A stretch of DNA of 24,175 nt from Anaerolineae bacterium (GTDB lineage: Bacteria; Chloroflexota; Anaerolineae; B4-G1; SLSP01). The notes beneath the pieces were generated by a model that did not search any database, was not told where the DNA came from, and saw nothing but the letters and a program-made list of their open reading frames with translations. Each line of letters begins with the position of its first letter. The stretch's first letter is position 1. Shown piece by piece: positions 1-7,681 of the stretch. A program made the translations under genes and the position numbers. Location of the stretch: assembly GCA_016934645.1 (NCBI GenBank), contig JAFGSL010000016.1, positions 1 through 24,175 on the forward strand, written 5' to 3'.

Positions 1-398
1 CCGCTCGTCTGCCAGGAGCGCTCACGACAATGCATTGGCTTGAATCAGCCGATAACCCATTCTACAAAGTGCGGAATACAAGTTATAGTATAGAATCCAA
101 AGCGCTCTCTGTGCATCCTGTCACGCTTTGCCCTCAATAGCTATGACGGCTGTCATGGCAAGTGATGCATCTTTCACGGCCCGACACGACATACCATGAT
201 TGGCTGCACTATGGTCCGGAGTGCTTATGGGGTAGAGTGAGGATAAATCACAACACTTGCGCGAATCAGGTGGGACGCACTTGCTTATGTGTCCAGGAAG
301 GTGCTGCATAGCCCGGTTTTGCGATCAGGTCAGGTAAGTGCGTCCCACCTTTGGCCAATTTTGCGTAAGTTCTGTAACGAAAACTTGATTGGTGGAGG
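1..398. other. Non-coding left flank of the window
   Basis: No convincing gene is visible here. A plus-strand frame is open from the window edge to about position 140, but it has no recognisable motif and cannot be judged without the sequence to the left. The stretch holds a 7-bp inverted repeat (98-104 with 124-130) and the longer TIR-like repeat annotated at 268-350. A weak promoter-like pair (TTGGCC at 351-356, TGTAAC at 373-378, spacer 16) lies just ahead of the lipoprotein gene, but it is too poor to call. Confidence 0.5.
268..350. repeat. 17-bp imperfect inverted repeat around a 49-bp core
   Basis: AGGTGGGACGCACTTGC (268-284) is matched by its reverse complement at 334-350 with one mismatch; the outer 15 bp are perfect (268-282 with 336-350). 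The arms are separated by about 50 bp, so the whole unit is 83 bp. This is too wide for an ordinary terminator and resembles a miniature inverted-repeat element or a remnant of one. No target-site duplication is obvious and no second copy was noticed in the window. It could also be a long-range stem in the leader of the lipoprotein gene. Confidence 0.5.
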
Positions 399-3167
399 TT
401 GATCATAAAATCGAAAACGCTTTATCTGACGTTGGCAGGATTGTTCTGTATCTTTGTTTTGTCAATTGTGGCGTGTGCGGCCGCCAAGCCTGACGTGACT
501 GGCAGCGCAGCCACGCCCCCGCCTCCACCACCAGAGGGTGACATGACCATCACACAAACCCTCTCGGATGGCGCACAACGCAACACCATTGCTTTCGATG
601 GTCTGGCGTTTATCACCGGCAACCTGGGCGCGGATTCCTTCTTCCCGCCCGGCAAAGTCGCCGATTTTTGGGGCTTTCAATACCTGCGGGACAATGATCC
701 CACCGGCTTGGGCCACAACACCGATTTCCTTACCCGCGCGGCGCTCGACATGCTCTATGTCCTCACGCCGGCCCAACGGGCTGAATTGATTGCGCTGGCC
801 GAGAGCCAGGTCAATGCCATCAACCAGTACGCAGAAGAGCGCTTTGTACTGATGGATGCGTTCCGCCGTGTGCTCGACGGCGACCCTCCTGCCGGGGCTT
901 CGGGCTTGGACAAGGACGCCGTGCAAGCCTATTCCGCGCAGCTCTACCGGCTCGATGGTGAAATCAGTTACGAGCGGGCGCAGGTGATGGGGGCGCAGAT
1001 CGGCGCCTTCACCGCCGACCAGCGCGCGTACCTCAACGCGATGGTGGGGCAGGGGATGCTCGACTGGCCTGTTGTCGATGAGCCGGAGGAACTGCAAGGG
1101 CTGGAGCACGATGCCAAAGTCGCGGTGATGACCTACGCGGGCGATATGTTCAATTGGTATGCCGGTTCGGTGGGGGCGGATGTCTACTTCTGCCCGGAGC
1201 GGCAGGGAACGTACTTCGGCTCTTTCTATATGAAGGACGCGCCAGCCGTTGGAAATCCTGGCTACTCTATTCCCACGACCATGACCGCCGAGATGGGCGA
1301 AGCGTTCCTGCAAGTCCTCACGCCAGAGCAAGCTGCCAGTATCACCGGGTTGGTGGAAGACCAAAAGCCATCTCTGTACACTATTGTGGAGCGGCGGGAT
1401 GACGTGGCGACACTTTTACGCCAGTTTATGACGGGCGGTTTGCCTGATGAATCCGTCGTCCTCAGCTTGATGGAGGACTATGGCGCGCTGGATGGCGATA
1501 TTGTTTACCGCTACGCCACGGCGTTCGCCCAGGTCGCCCAGAGTTTAACCGAGGCACAGCAGGCCGAACTGGACGCGCTCCGCTTGCGAATTTTGGGCGA
1601 AGATTTCCTTTTTCCCACCGGCGCATATCTATACGCTGAACCGATCCGTATGCCCACCATTCCAGATAGCGATTTCCTGTTCACCGCGTCGCAGACCGCC
1701 ACACTAACTTACCCCGTGGTCGATACAGGCCAGGGCAAGTGCTACAATGCGTTGAATGAGATCGCCTGCCCCGCCGAGGACATGGCCTTCTATGGGCAGG
1801 ATGCGCAGTTCACTGGCAACCAGCCGAGTTACACCGGCAATAGTGATGGCACCGTCACGGACAACGTCACCGGGATGATGTGGTCTCAAACCCCGGATAC
1901 CGACGGTGATGGCAACATTGATGCGGACGATAAATTCATACAGTCTGAAGCGGTGATCTACTGTGAGGACCTTTCGCTGGCTGGTCACGACGACTGGCAA
2001 TTGCCAAGCATCAAACAACTCTACTCGCTGATGGATTTTCGGGGCACCGACCCACCGCCAGAGGGCAGCAACACTTCGGGTCTGATTCCGTTCATTGAGG
2101 CGGATTACTTCGCCTTTGCGTATGGAGACACGACCGCTGGCGAGCGCATCATTGACGCACAGTTCGCCTCCAGCACGCTCTATGTTGGCACGGTGATGAA
2201 CCGCACCCAAGCGATGTTCGGTCTGAATCTGGCCGATGGCCGCATCAAGGGTTACCCCACCAGCAAGACCTTCTACGTCTACTGTGTACGGAATACTGGC
2301 GTCTACGGCGTGAACGACTTCCACGACAACGGCGACCCTTCGACAGGCTCAGGGCAGGCTGGTACAATCACCGACAACGCTACCGGCCTAACGTGGGCAC
2401 AGGACGATAACGGCGAGGGCGTCACCTGGGAAGAGGCTTTGGCCTGGGTGGCACAAAAGAACGCCGAAAATTACCTCGGCTATAGTGACTGGCGCTTGCC
2501 CAATGTGAAGGAGCTGCAGAGCCTCCTGGATTACTCTCGCTCGCCTGACACGACGAACTCCGCCGCGATTGATCCGCTCTTCAACGCGACCAGCATCACC
2601 AACGAAGCCGGGCAAACGGACTACCCCTTCTATTGGTCAAGCACCACATTCCTGCGCTCCGATGGCAGCGCGACGGATGCCGTCTACGTGGCCTTTGGGC
2701 GCGGCTTGGGATCGATGGACAACGCAAGCATCATTGATGTCCACGGCGCGGGTTGCCAACGCAGCGACCCCAAGGATGGCGATCCAGCGGAGTATCCCAC
2801 CTGGGGGTTTGGCCCGCAGGGCGATCTGCGGCGCGTCTTCAACTACGTGCGCCTGGTGCGCGGCGGCGTGAGCGCCACACCGGAAGGTGGGACCGACGGG
2901 GAAATCGGCAACGTCGAATCACAACGTCCTGATGCCTCCCAAGCCATGCCACCGAATCAATCTGGCGCGCTGGGCAATCCGCCGCCCCAAGAGGCTGTCG
3001 ACGCCTGCACCGCGCAGCCAGAAGGCGCATCCTGCCAGTTTAGCAGCCCCAAAGGGATCGTCACGGGCGTCTGTGCGCAGGTTCAGCAGCAATCGGCTTG
3101 TGTACCGGAAGATGCGCCGGGCAGCAGAAACAACACATCGGTTGGCAGACCAGATACGGAACACTAG
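399..3167 (+). CDS. Secreted lipoprotein with two DUF1566 (Lcl_C-like) domains
   Basis: 922-residue predicted lipoprotein. The N-terminus has basic residues, a hydrophobic stretch (about residues 8-25) and a lipobox IVAC giving a lipidated Cys26, followed by a Pro-rich spacer. Residues about 45-400 are helical and contain two related blocks, each with an LTPAQ/LTPEQ-like segment, vaguely reminiscent of LTXXQ (Spy/CpxP) helices. Two DUF1566-type domains follow (about 480-640 and 643-845), each with the DGT(V/I)TDN.TG..W and DW.LP..K.L.SL.D signatures. The first carries a DTDGDGNIDADD acidic, calcium-loop-like segment. The C-terminal tail is Cys-containing and low in complexity. The start is uncertain: the frame opens with TTG at 399 directly abutting GGAGG (394-398), and no ATG is available before the signal peptide. 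The second DUF1566 domain contains an 8-residue in-frame insertion (nt 2337-2360). The function is unknown; DUF1566 proteins are usually cell-surface or periplasmic. Confidence 0.85.
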   Translation: MIIKSKTLYLTLAGLFCIFVLSIVACAAAKPDVTGSAATPPPPPPEGDMTITQTLSDGAQRNTIAFDGLAFITGNLGADSFFPPGKVADFWGFQYLRDNDPTGLGHNTDFLTRAALDMLYVLTPAQRAELIALAESQVNAINQYAEERFVLMDAFRRVLDGDPPAGASGLDKDAVQAYSAQLYRLDGEISYERAQVMGAQIGAFTADQRAYLNAMVGQGMLDWPVVDEPEELQGLEHDAKVAVMTYAGDMFNWYAGSVGADVYFCPERQGTYFGSFYMKDAPAVGNPGYSIPTTMTAEMGEAFLQVLTPEQAASITGLVEDQKPSLYTIVERRDDVATLLRQFMTGGLPDESVVLSLMEDYGALDGDIVYRYATAFAQVAQSLTEAQQAELDALRLRILGEDFLFPTGAYLYAEPIRMPTIPDSDFLFTASQTATLTYPVVDTGQGKCYNALNEIACPAEDMAFYGQDAQFTGNQPSYTGNSDGTVTDNVTGMMWSQTPDTDGDGNIDADDKFIQSEAVIYCEDLSLAGHDDWQLPSIKQLYSLMDFRGTDPPPEGSNTSGLIPFIEADYFAFAYGDTTAGERIIDAQFASSTLYVGTVMNRTQAMFGLNLADGRIKGYPTSKTFYVYCVRNTGVYGVNDFHDNGDPSTGSGQAGTITDNATGLTWAQDDNGEGVTWEEALAWVAQKNAENYLGYSDWRLPNVKELQSLLDYSRSPDTTNSAAIDPLFNATSITNEAGQTDYPFYWSSTTFLRSDGSATDAVYVAFGRGLGSMDNASIIDVHGAGCQRSDPKDGDPAEYPTWGFGPQGDLRRVFNYVRLVRGGVSATPEGGTDGEIGNVESQRPDASQAMPPNQSGALGNPPPQEAVDACTAQPEGASCQFSSPKGIVTGVCAQVQQQSACVPEDAPGSRNNTSVGRPDTEH
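2337..2360 (+). repeat. 24-bp in-frame insertion of a CCTTCGACAGGCTCAGG-type repeat
   Basis: The second DUF1566 domain should read NGDGTITDNATGLTW; the first domain in the same protein reads NSDGTVTDNVTGMMW. Here eight residues, PSTGSGQA, sit between the D and the G, encoded by exactly 24 bp between GAC (2334-2336) and GGT (2361-2363). The inserted bases start CCTTCGACAGGCTCAGG. Together with the C before it, this gives CCCT...AGGG ends. From memory, this sequence is a dispersed repeat of many Chloroflexota genomes. It keeps the frame open. No other copy was noticed in the window. Confidence 0.7.
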
Positions 3168-3228
3168 GGGGAAAGATGCGTTGTCCTCGTTGCCCCAGTT
3201 GCTTCGGGTGGACATATATATCGTAAGG

Positions 3229-3270
3229 ACAGCAAGAGCCTGAAGTCGTCTTTTAGGCTCTTACTGCTGT
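3229..3270. terminator. Hairpin between convergent lipoprotein and kinase genes
   Basis: AAGAGCCT (3234-3241) pairs with AGGCTCTT (3255-3262), extended by ACAGC (3229-3233) with GCTGT (3266-3270) across a small bulge. The hairpin overlaps the TAA stop of the minus-strand kinase and lies in the only gap between the two converging genes. Neither side has a good U-tract, so termination activity is inferred from position and stem alone. Confidence 0.4.
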
Positions 3271-4853
3271 GATCCCGCATTCAGTCGCCGGTAAACCGGA
3301 CGCATCTTGTGGTAAATGTCCAGGAATACGCCGTAGAGGTCATCGTAAAGCTGGCGGTGGGCGGGATTGGGGGAGTACGTTTGTTGGATGTGAACCAATC
3401 GTGACACGTCGGCGAGGGCGATTTCTCCCAACGCCGCCGCGGCGATGAGAGCAGCCCCACGGGCGTTGGCCTGAATGGGCTCTTTTACCTGGCGCACCTG
3501 GACGTTCAGCACGTCAGCAAAGATTTGGCACCACACGTCCGAATTGCCGCCCCCGCCAGCCAGGTTGATGTGTGTTATTTTGCGCCTCAGGAACTTCTCC
3601 ACCGGTCCCACAATCCAACGCGTGTTCAGGGCCACCCCCTCCAGGAAAGCGCGGATGATGTCGGCGCGGGTGTTGTGGAGCGCCACGTTGTACAGACCGG
3701 CGCGGAGCGCGCGATCGTCCACGGGGGCGCGTTCGCCCCAGATCCATGGGGTATAGATGACGCCGTTGCTCCCGGCGGGCACGCGCTCGGCGATGCGGTC
3801 CATCACCTTGAACACGTCTGGAACGCTCTCCTCAATCAATAGCTCGTCTTTGTGATACAGGATCTTGTCGCGCAGGAAAGTCAGATTGCCCCCAGCCGTG
3901 GCTTGCAACGCGGTCAGCAGATAACGCTCGGGCACGGCGCACGGGATGGACGCCAGGCTGGACATGATGTCCGTTTTCTTGAATGGCACGTGGGCGGCAA
4001 TCCACGACGACGTGCCGATGTACAAATGGGGCAGAAAATCCTCCACTGCCCCTGCTCCGATTGCAGCGGCGGTGTTGTCGATCGCGCCGGCCACGACCTG
4101 TACATTTGGCGATAATCCCAAAGCTGCGGCGACCTCCGACTTCAGCTTGCCTAGAATTTCGGTGCAGGGGACGACTTCGGGGAATTTGTCGGCATCGATC
4201 CCGCTGAAGCGAATGAGCTTCTCGTCATAGCGAATCGCTCCTGGATCGCGGTTGTCTGTGACCCATGAGGTAACGATGGAATCGAATGTGGCGGCAAAGC
4301 GCCCGGTCAAGCGCAGATTCATGTAATCGAGCACGTTGAGGAATTTGTGTGTCCGGGCGTACACCTGGGGAAATGCCTCGCGCACCAGCAGCATGTGCCC
4401 GGCTGGGTCTTTGCCGGTCAGGGAGGGCATGCCGCCGGTCAGCCGCAGCCAACGCAGCAGCTTGCGACCATCCACCCCGGCCACATTGATTGGTCCGCGT
4501 GCCTGGGCGTTCAGATATGGCGCACCGCGCATATCCATCCACAGGATGGCGTTCATCAGGTAGTTGCCGTCTGCGTCCACGGCGATGGTGCCTTCGCCCT
4601 GCGTGGAGCAACACACGGCCACGATATCCTCTGCTGGAACCAGCATTTTCCCGATCAAGCGCTTCGCGGTGCTCAAAAACGCGTCCCACCAGTCCTGCGA
4701 GTTCTGTTCCGCTCCCCCGTTAGGTAGCACGTACAGCGGCACTTCCTGGAACTCCCAGCCTGCGACCTTGCCCGTCGTGGAAACCAGCGCCGACTTGCAG
4801 CCCGAGGTGCCCAGATCGATGGCAAGGATGTGGGGTTCGTGATTGGGCGTCAT
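3261..4853 (-). CDS. FGGY-family carbohydrate kinase (xylulokinase-like)
   Basis: 530-residue ATP-dependent sugar or polyol kinase. The N-terminal ATPase motif is AIDLGTSGCKSALV (about residues 11-24). The catalytic base is probably Asp259 in AGAIDNTAAAIGAG. The ATP-site signatures are YIGTSSW and, near the C-terminus, NLAGGGGNSDVWCQIFADVL. The length is normal for FGGY kinases. The open frame continues upstream to 5438, but that part lies inside the transporter gene and has no family similarity. The ATG at 4853 is preceded by GAGGGG and lies 2 nt after the transporter stop, so translational coupling is likely. It is the last gene of the operon starting at 8356. The substrate cannot be read from sequence; it is presumably a ketose, an alditol or a related keto product that the class II aldolase later cleaves. 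Confidence 0.9.
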   Translation of the reverse strand: MTPNHEPHILAIDLGTSGCKSALVSTTGKVAGWEFQEVPLYVLPNGGAEQNSQDWWDAFLSTAKRLIGKMLVPAEDIVAVCCSTQGEGTIAVDADGNYLMNAILWMDMRGAPYLNAQARGPINVAGVDGRKLLRWLRLTGGMPSLTGKDPAGHMLLVREAFPQVYARTHKFLNVLDYMNLRLTGRFAATFDSIVTSWVTDNRDPGAIRYDEKLIRFSGIDADKFPEVVPCTEILGKLKSEVAAALGLSPNVQVVAGAIDNTAAAIGAGAVEDFLPHLYIGTSSWIAAHVPFKKTDIMSSLASIPCAVPERYLLTALQATAGGNLTFLRDKILYHKDELLIEESVPDVFKVMDRIAERVPAGSNGVIYTPWIWGERAPVDDRALRAGLYNVALHNTRADIIRAFLEGVALNTRWIVGPVEKFLRRKITHINLAGGGGNSDVWCQIFADVLNVQVRQVKEPIQANARGAALIAAAALGEIALADVSRLVHIQQTYSPNPAHRQLYDDLYGVFLDIYHKMRPVYRRLNAGSQQ

Positions 4854-4855
4854 AC

Positions 4856-6100
4856 TTACTTGCCCCTCGCTTTTCCCGGGTCTCCCGGGAGAAAGGCTGG
4901 TGACGTCGTCGGTTCCTTCAAGCGTGTGACGACGAGGGCGCTGACGATCAGCAATCCGCCAGCCAGCAACAGCGCCGGAGTGAAGTAGCCGTCCGAGCTT
5001 TTCATCGCTTCCATAACGTAGACAAAGACGACCGATGCTTGCCCAAAGAGTTGAATCAACCCATTGGAGGTGCCTTCGGGGGTAGGGTAGGTGATCTCGG
5101 CGGCGTACTGCATGCCGATCGGGCTGGTGCTGACCAGGAAGAATCCCAGGAAAAAGGCGGAAAGGATCAACAGCCAGAAACTGGTGGCAAACGTCAGGCC
5201 GATCAACCCCGGCAGGGCGAGGGCGATGCCGAGCAGGAGAAAGCGCCGGCGCTTGTGTTGCTTGTCGGAAAAGGGCGGGATGACGACCGCGCCGAGGATG
5301 CCGCCGATCAGCATCAGCGCGCCGAGTGTCCCGGCATCGGTGGGGGTGAACCCGCGCGGGCGGACAATGTTCTCCACCCAGGTAGTGATGCCGTTGAAAA
5401 TCCCCATGCCGATGAACGAGACCAGCAGGTACAGCCAAAACGATTTGACCGTCAGGGCGTGCTTGAGGCCGTCAAGCATCAGCGCGCGCGTTTCCATACC
5501 AGGTGGGCATGGTGGTGTGGGCGGGGCCTCGCGGGCAAAGATGACGAACAGCACGGCAGAAAGCGCCGTCACTCCGCCGTAGATCAACTGTACCGCCGGG
5601 ATGTCCATCTGCTCGATGAGGATGGGAGTCAATACCATGCCGAGGGCGGTACCGATCAGGTTGGCCAGGGTCACCAGTCCGACGACGGTGGCGCGCTCCT
5701 CGATGGTGAACCAGTTCGCCGGCATCTTGGTCCACGCGTTGAGCAGGAACGGCTGGGCGATGGCAACCCCGACGGTGCTCCATAGAGCGAGGGAATAGTT
5801 TGCCCCGACCAGGCCGCGCAGCATGCCAAAGAGACCCATCAGCACCACCCCGATGCTGACCGCAACGCGAAATCCATAGGTATCGATCACCCACGATACA
5901 GGTATCGAAAGCGGGATGAAGGCGATCATAAACGCCATGGCGAACAGGCCAATCTGCAGGTCGGTGACATTATAGAACTGCGCTGCCGGGCCGGTGATGG
6001 GCGCATAGGAGATCCACAAGACCTGGATCGTCAGATTGACGAACATGAACACCGCCAGAACGATCCAGCGGTAACCGTACACGCGGAATTTCTCGTCCAT
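4856..6100 (-). CDS. Major facilitator superfamily transporter
   Basis: 414-residue inner-membrane transporter with about 12 hydrophobic segments in two halves joined by a polar loop (around EAPPTPPCPPG). The first helix begins right after MDEKFRVYGYRW. The segments WISYAPITGPAA and FIPLSIPVSWVIDTYGFR resemble the FLVCR/DIRC2-like branch of MFS, but substrate cannot be assigned. The start is taken at the ATG at 6100, which has AGGAGAG at good spacing; the frame opens further upstream only by overlapping the aminotransferase 3' end. The gene starts 13 nt after the aminotransferase stop and ends 2 nt before the kinase start. This is a tight operon, and the protein most likely imports the substrate of its neighbours. 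Confidence 0.88.
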   Translation of the reverse strand: MDEKFRVYGYRWIVLAVFMFVNLTIQVLWISYAPITGPAAQFYNVTDLQIGLFAMAFMIAFIPLSIPVSWVIDTYGFRVAVSIGVVLMGLFGMLRGLVGANYSLALWSTVGVAIAQPFLLNAWTKMPANWFTIEERATVVGLVTLANLIGTALGMVLTPILIEQMDIPAVQLIYGGVTALSAVLFVIFAREAPPTPPCPPGMETRALMLDGLKHALTVKSFWLYLLVSFIGMGIFNGITTWVENIVRPRGFTPTDAGTLGALMLIGGILGAVVIPPFSDKQHKRRRFLLLGIALALPGLIGLTFATSFWLLILSAFFLGFFLVSTSPIGMQYAAEITYPTPEGTSNGLIQLFGQASVVFVYVMEAMKSSDGYFTPALLLAGGLLIVSALVVTRLKEPTTSPAFLPGDPGKARGK

Positions 6101-6113
6101 TGACTCTCTCCTG

Positions 6114-7574
6114 TTATACCTGAACGCCCTCGACGCTCGAAAGTACGGTCTCGAAGCGGTCGAGCGCATCGTCGATCACGGCGTCGGTGTCGGCCATGCT
6201 GGTGTACACGCGGCTGCCTGCCAGGGTGATAAGGCCCTGGGACATATAGGCCGCGCCCATTTCCTCCATCATATGCTTGCGCGACTTGATCTCGCGCATG
6301 AGCTTGAGCGGATTCCTGAAATCGAGCAGCATCACCGCCGATGTCTCCAGATGCACGATTGAGCCCTGGTTGAAGGCCACGAATGGCAGTCCGTAGCGGG
6401 CGATGATGTCGTTCAGCCCTTTAGTCAGCCGATCCCCGGCTCGCCCTGCGATGACGGGCGCGTTGGTGCGTTCCATCTCCAGTAAGGCGTGATAGCCTGC
6501 CGTACAACTCAGTGGGTTGGCCGAGAGCGTTCCGCCCACGTAGGCCCGTTCGCCAGTGCCGCCGATGCCGGCCGCAAAGTGCGCCATCACCTCGCGCCGC
6601 CCACCGACGCCGCCCGCCATCGGGTAGCCGCCGGTGACGCACTTGCCAAAGATGGTCAAATCGGGGCGGACGCCAAAGTAGCCTTGCGCGCCGCCCATCC
6701 CCAGGCGGAAGCCGGTCACGACTTCGTCAAAGATGAGCAGCGCGCTGAACTCGTCGCACAGCGCACGTACCTTTTGGTTGAAATCACGGGCGACCGGGCG
6801 TGTGCCACTTTCTGGGCCGACCGGCTCGACGATCACCGCTGCTGTGCCGCCGCGCAGCCGGTTGAACTGCATCAGCCGGCGCAGGTGTCCAAGGTCGTTC
6901 GGGTAGAATTCCTGTGTATTGCGGGTGCAGCCACGGGGGATGCCGATCGCTTCCAAGCGTCGGGTGCCGGGGATGTGCAGGCCATAGACCGTCTGGTCGC
7001 TCCAACCGTGATACGCCCCACCGGCTTTGATTATCTTCTTTTTGCCCGTATGCGCCCGTGCGGCGCGGATGGCGGCCATCACGCTTTCCGTGCCCGAACC
7101 CAGCATACGGAACATCTCGATGGACGGCATAAAGCGATTGATAAGCCGTGCCAGCTTCAGCTCATACTCGTGGAACAGGCCGACCACCGATCCGCAGTCT
7201 TGCAAGAGATTAACGACCTCATCGCGGACCGGCGCGTAATTGCTGCCCAGCACGGTCGGGCCACCGGCCTGTAAGAAGTCGATGTACCGGTTGCCGTCCA
7301 CGTCCCACATGTAGGCCCCTTCCGCCTTTTCGACGGCCAACGGAAAGGGGTAGTTGAAGGCCAAATTGTGCTGCACCCCGCCAGGGATGAACTGCTTGGC
7401 CTCGTCCGTTAGCGCCTTCGAGCGGGTGCACCTGGTTTCAAAGTAGTTGAGGAACTCGTCCATCCGCTCGCGCCGGATCGGGCGAATCGGCTGGCGGACG
7501 AGCTCGTGCAGCCGGGCGTAGATTGCGTCGGTATCGTGCCATTCCGAGATGGCGTACTGTTGGGTTTCGGGCAT
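6114..7574 (-). CDS. Class III PLP aminotransferase, glutamate-1-semialdehyde aminomutase-like
   Basis: 486-residue fold-type I PLP enzyme. Visible landmarks are the phosphate-binding GSGTE (residues 159-163), Y188-H189-G190, the FDEVVTGFR motif with cofactor-binding Asp283, and the Schiff-base lysine K311 in FGKCVTGGYPMAGG. An N-terminal extension of about 45 residues precedes the usual start of the fold. The ATG at 7574 has a strong GGAGG 7 nt upstream. The context (transporter, sugar kinase, class II aldolase) does not fit tetrapyrrole synthesis, so this is probably a catabolic transaminase or aminomutase acting on an amino-polyol, amino-sugar derivative or amino acid. Many HemL-like paralogues are annotated by name only, so true GSAM activity should not be assumed. 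Confidence 0.88.
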   Translation of the reverse strand: MPETQQYAISEWHDTDAIYARLHELVRQPIRPIRRERMDEFLNYFETRCTRSKALTDEAKQFIPGGVQHNLAFNYPFPLAVEKAEGAYMWDVDGNRYIDFLQAGGPTVLGSNYAPVRDEVVNLLQDCGSVVGLFHEYELKLARLINRFMPSIEMFRMLGSGTESVMAAIRAARAHTGKKKIIKAGGAYHGWSDQTVYGLHIPGTRRLEAIGIPRGCTRNTQEFYPNDLGHLRRLMQFNRLRGGTAAVIVEPVGPESGTRPVARDFNQKVRALCDEFSALLIFDEVVTGFRLGMGGAQGYFGVRPDLTIFGKCVTGGYPMAGGVGGRREVMAHFAAGIGGTGERAYVGGTLSANPLSCTAGYHALLEMERTNAPVIAGRAGDRLTKGLNDIIARYGLPFVAFNQGSIVHLETSAVMLLDFRNPLKLMREIKSRKHMMEEMGAAYMSQGLITLAGSRVYTSMADTDAVIDDALDRFETVLSSVEGVQV

Positions 7575-7681
7575 AGTGACCTCCGGGTAATATTAGCCAG
7601 CGTCTTGCTGACCTGAACATGGAAAACTAAAGCTATGCCGGTGCTTTATAGATGTAGAAACTTCAGCAAAATACGTTCGGG

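Noticed and set aside
3..140. Open plus-strand frame at the left edge, possible tail of a gene
   Set aside because: Only 45 codons with no motif; it cannot be supported without the adjacent sequence.
121..309. 62-codon minus-strand open frame in the left flank
   Set aside because: It starts inside the inverted repeat, lacks a ribosome-binding site and shows no motif.
462..1364. 300-codon minus-strand open frame opposite the lipoprotein gene
   Set aside because: It is antisense to a clear gene, is rich in Arg/His as expected from shadow translation of GC-rich DNA, and shows no recognisable motif.
4854..5438. N-terminal extension of the kinase reading frame
   Set aside because: It overlaps the transporter gene in another frame, has no family similarity, and the ATG at 4853 has a ribosome-binding site directly followed by the FGGY N-terminal motif.
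6114..7574. Assignment of the aminotransferase as HemL (tetrapyrrole synthesis)
   Set aside because: The fold matches, but no haem genes are nearby and the operon is catabolic; family membership alone does not give the reaction.
7575..7681. Possible internal promoter between the aldolase and aminotransferase genes
   Set aside because: TATAAA- and TAATAT-like boxes occur, but none has a -35 box at proper spacing.
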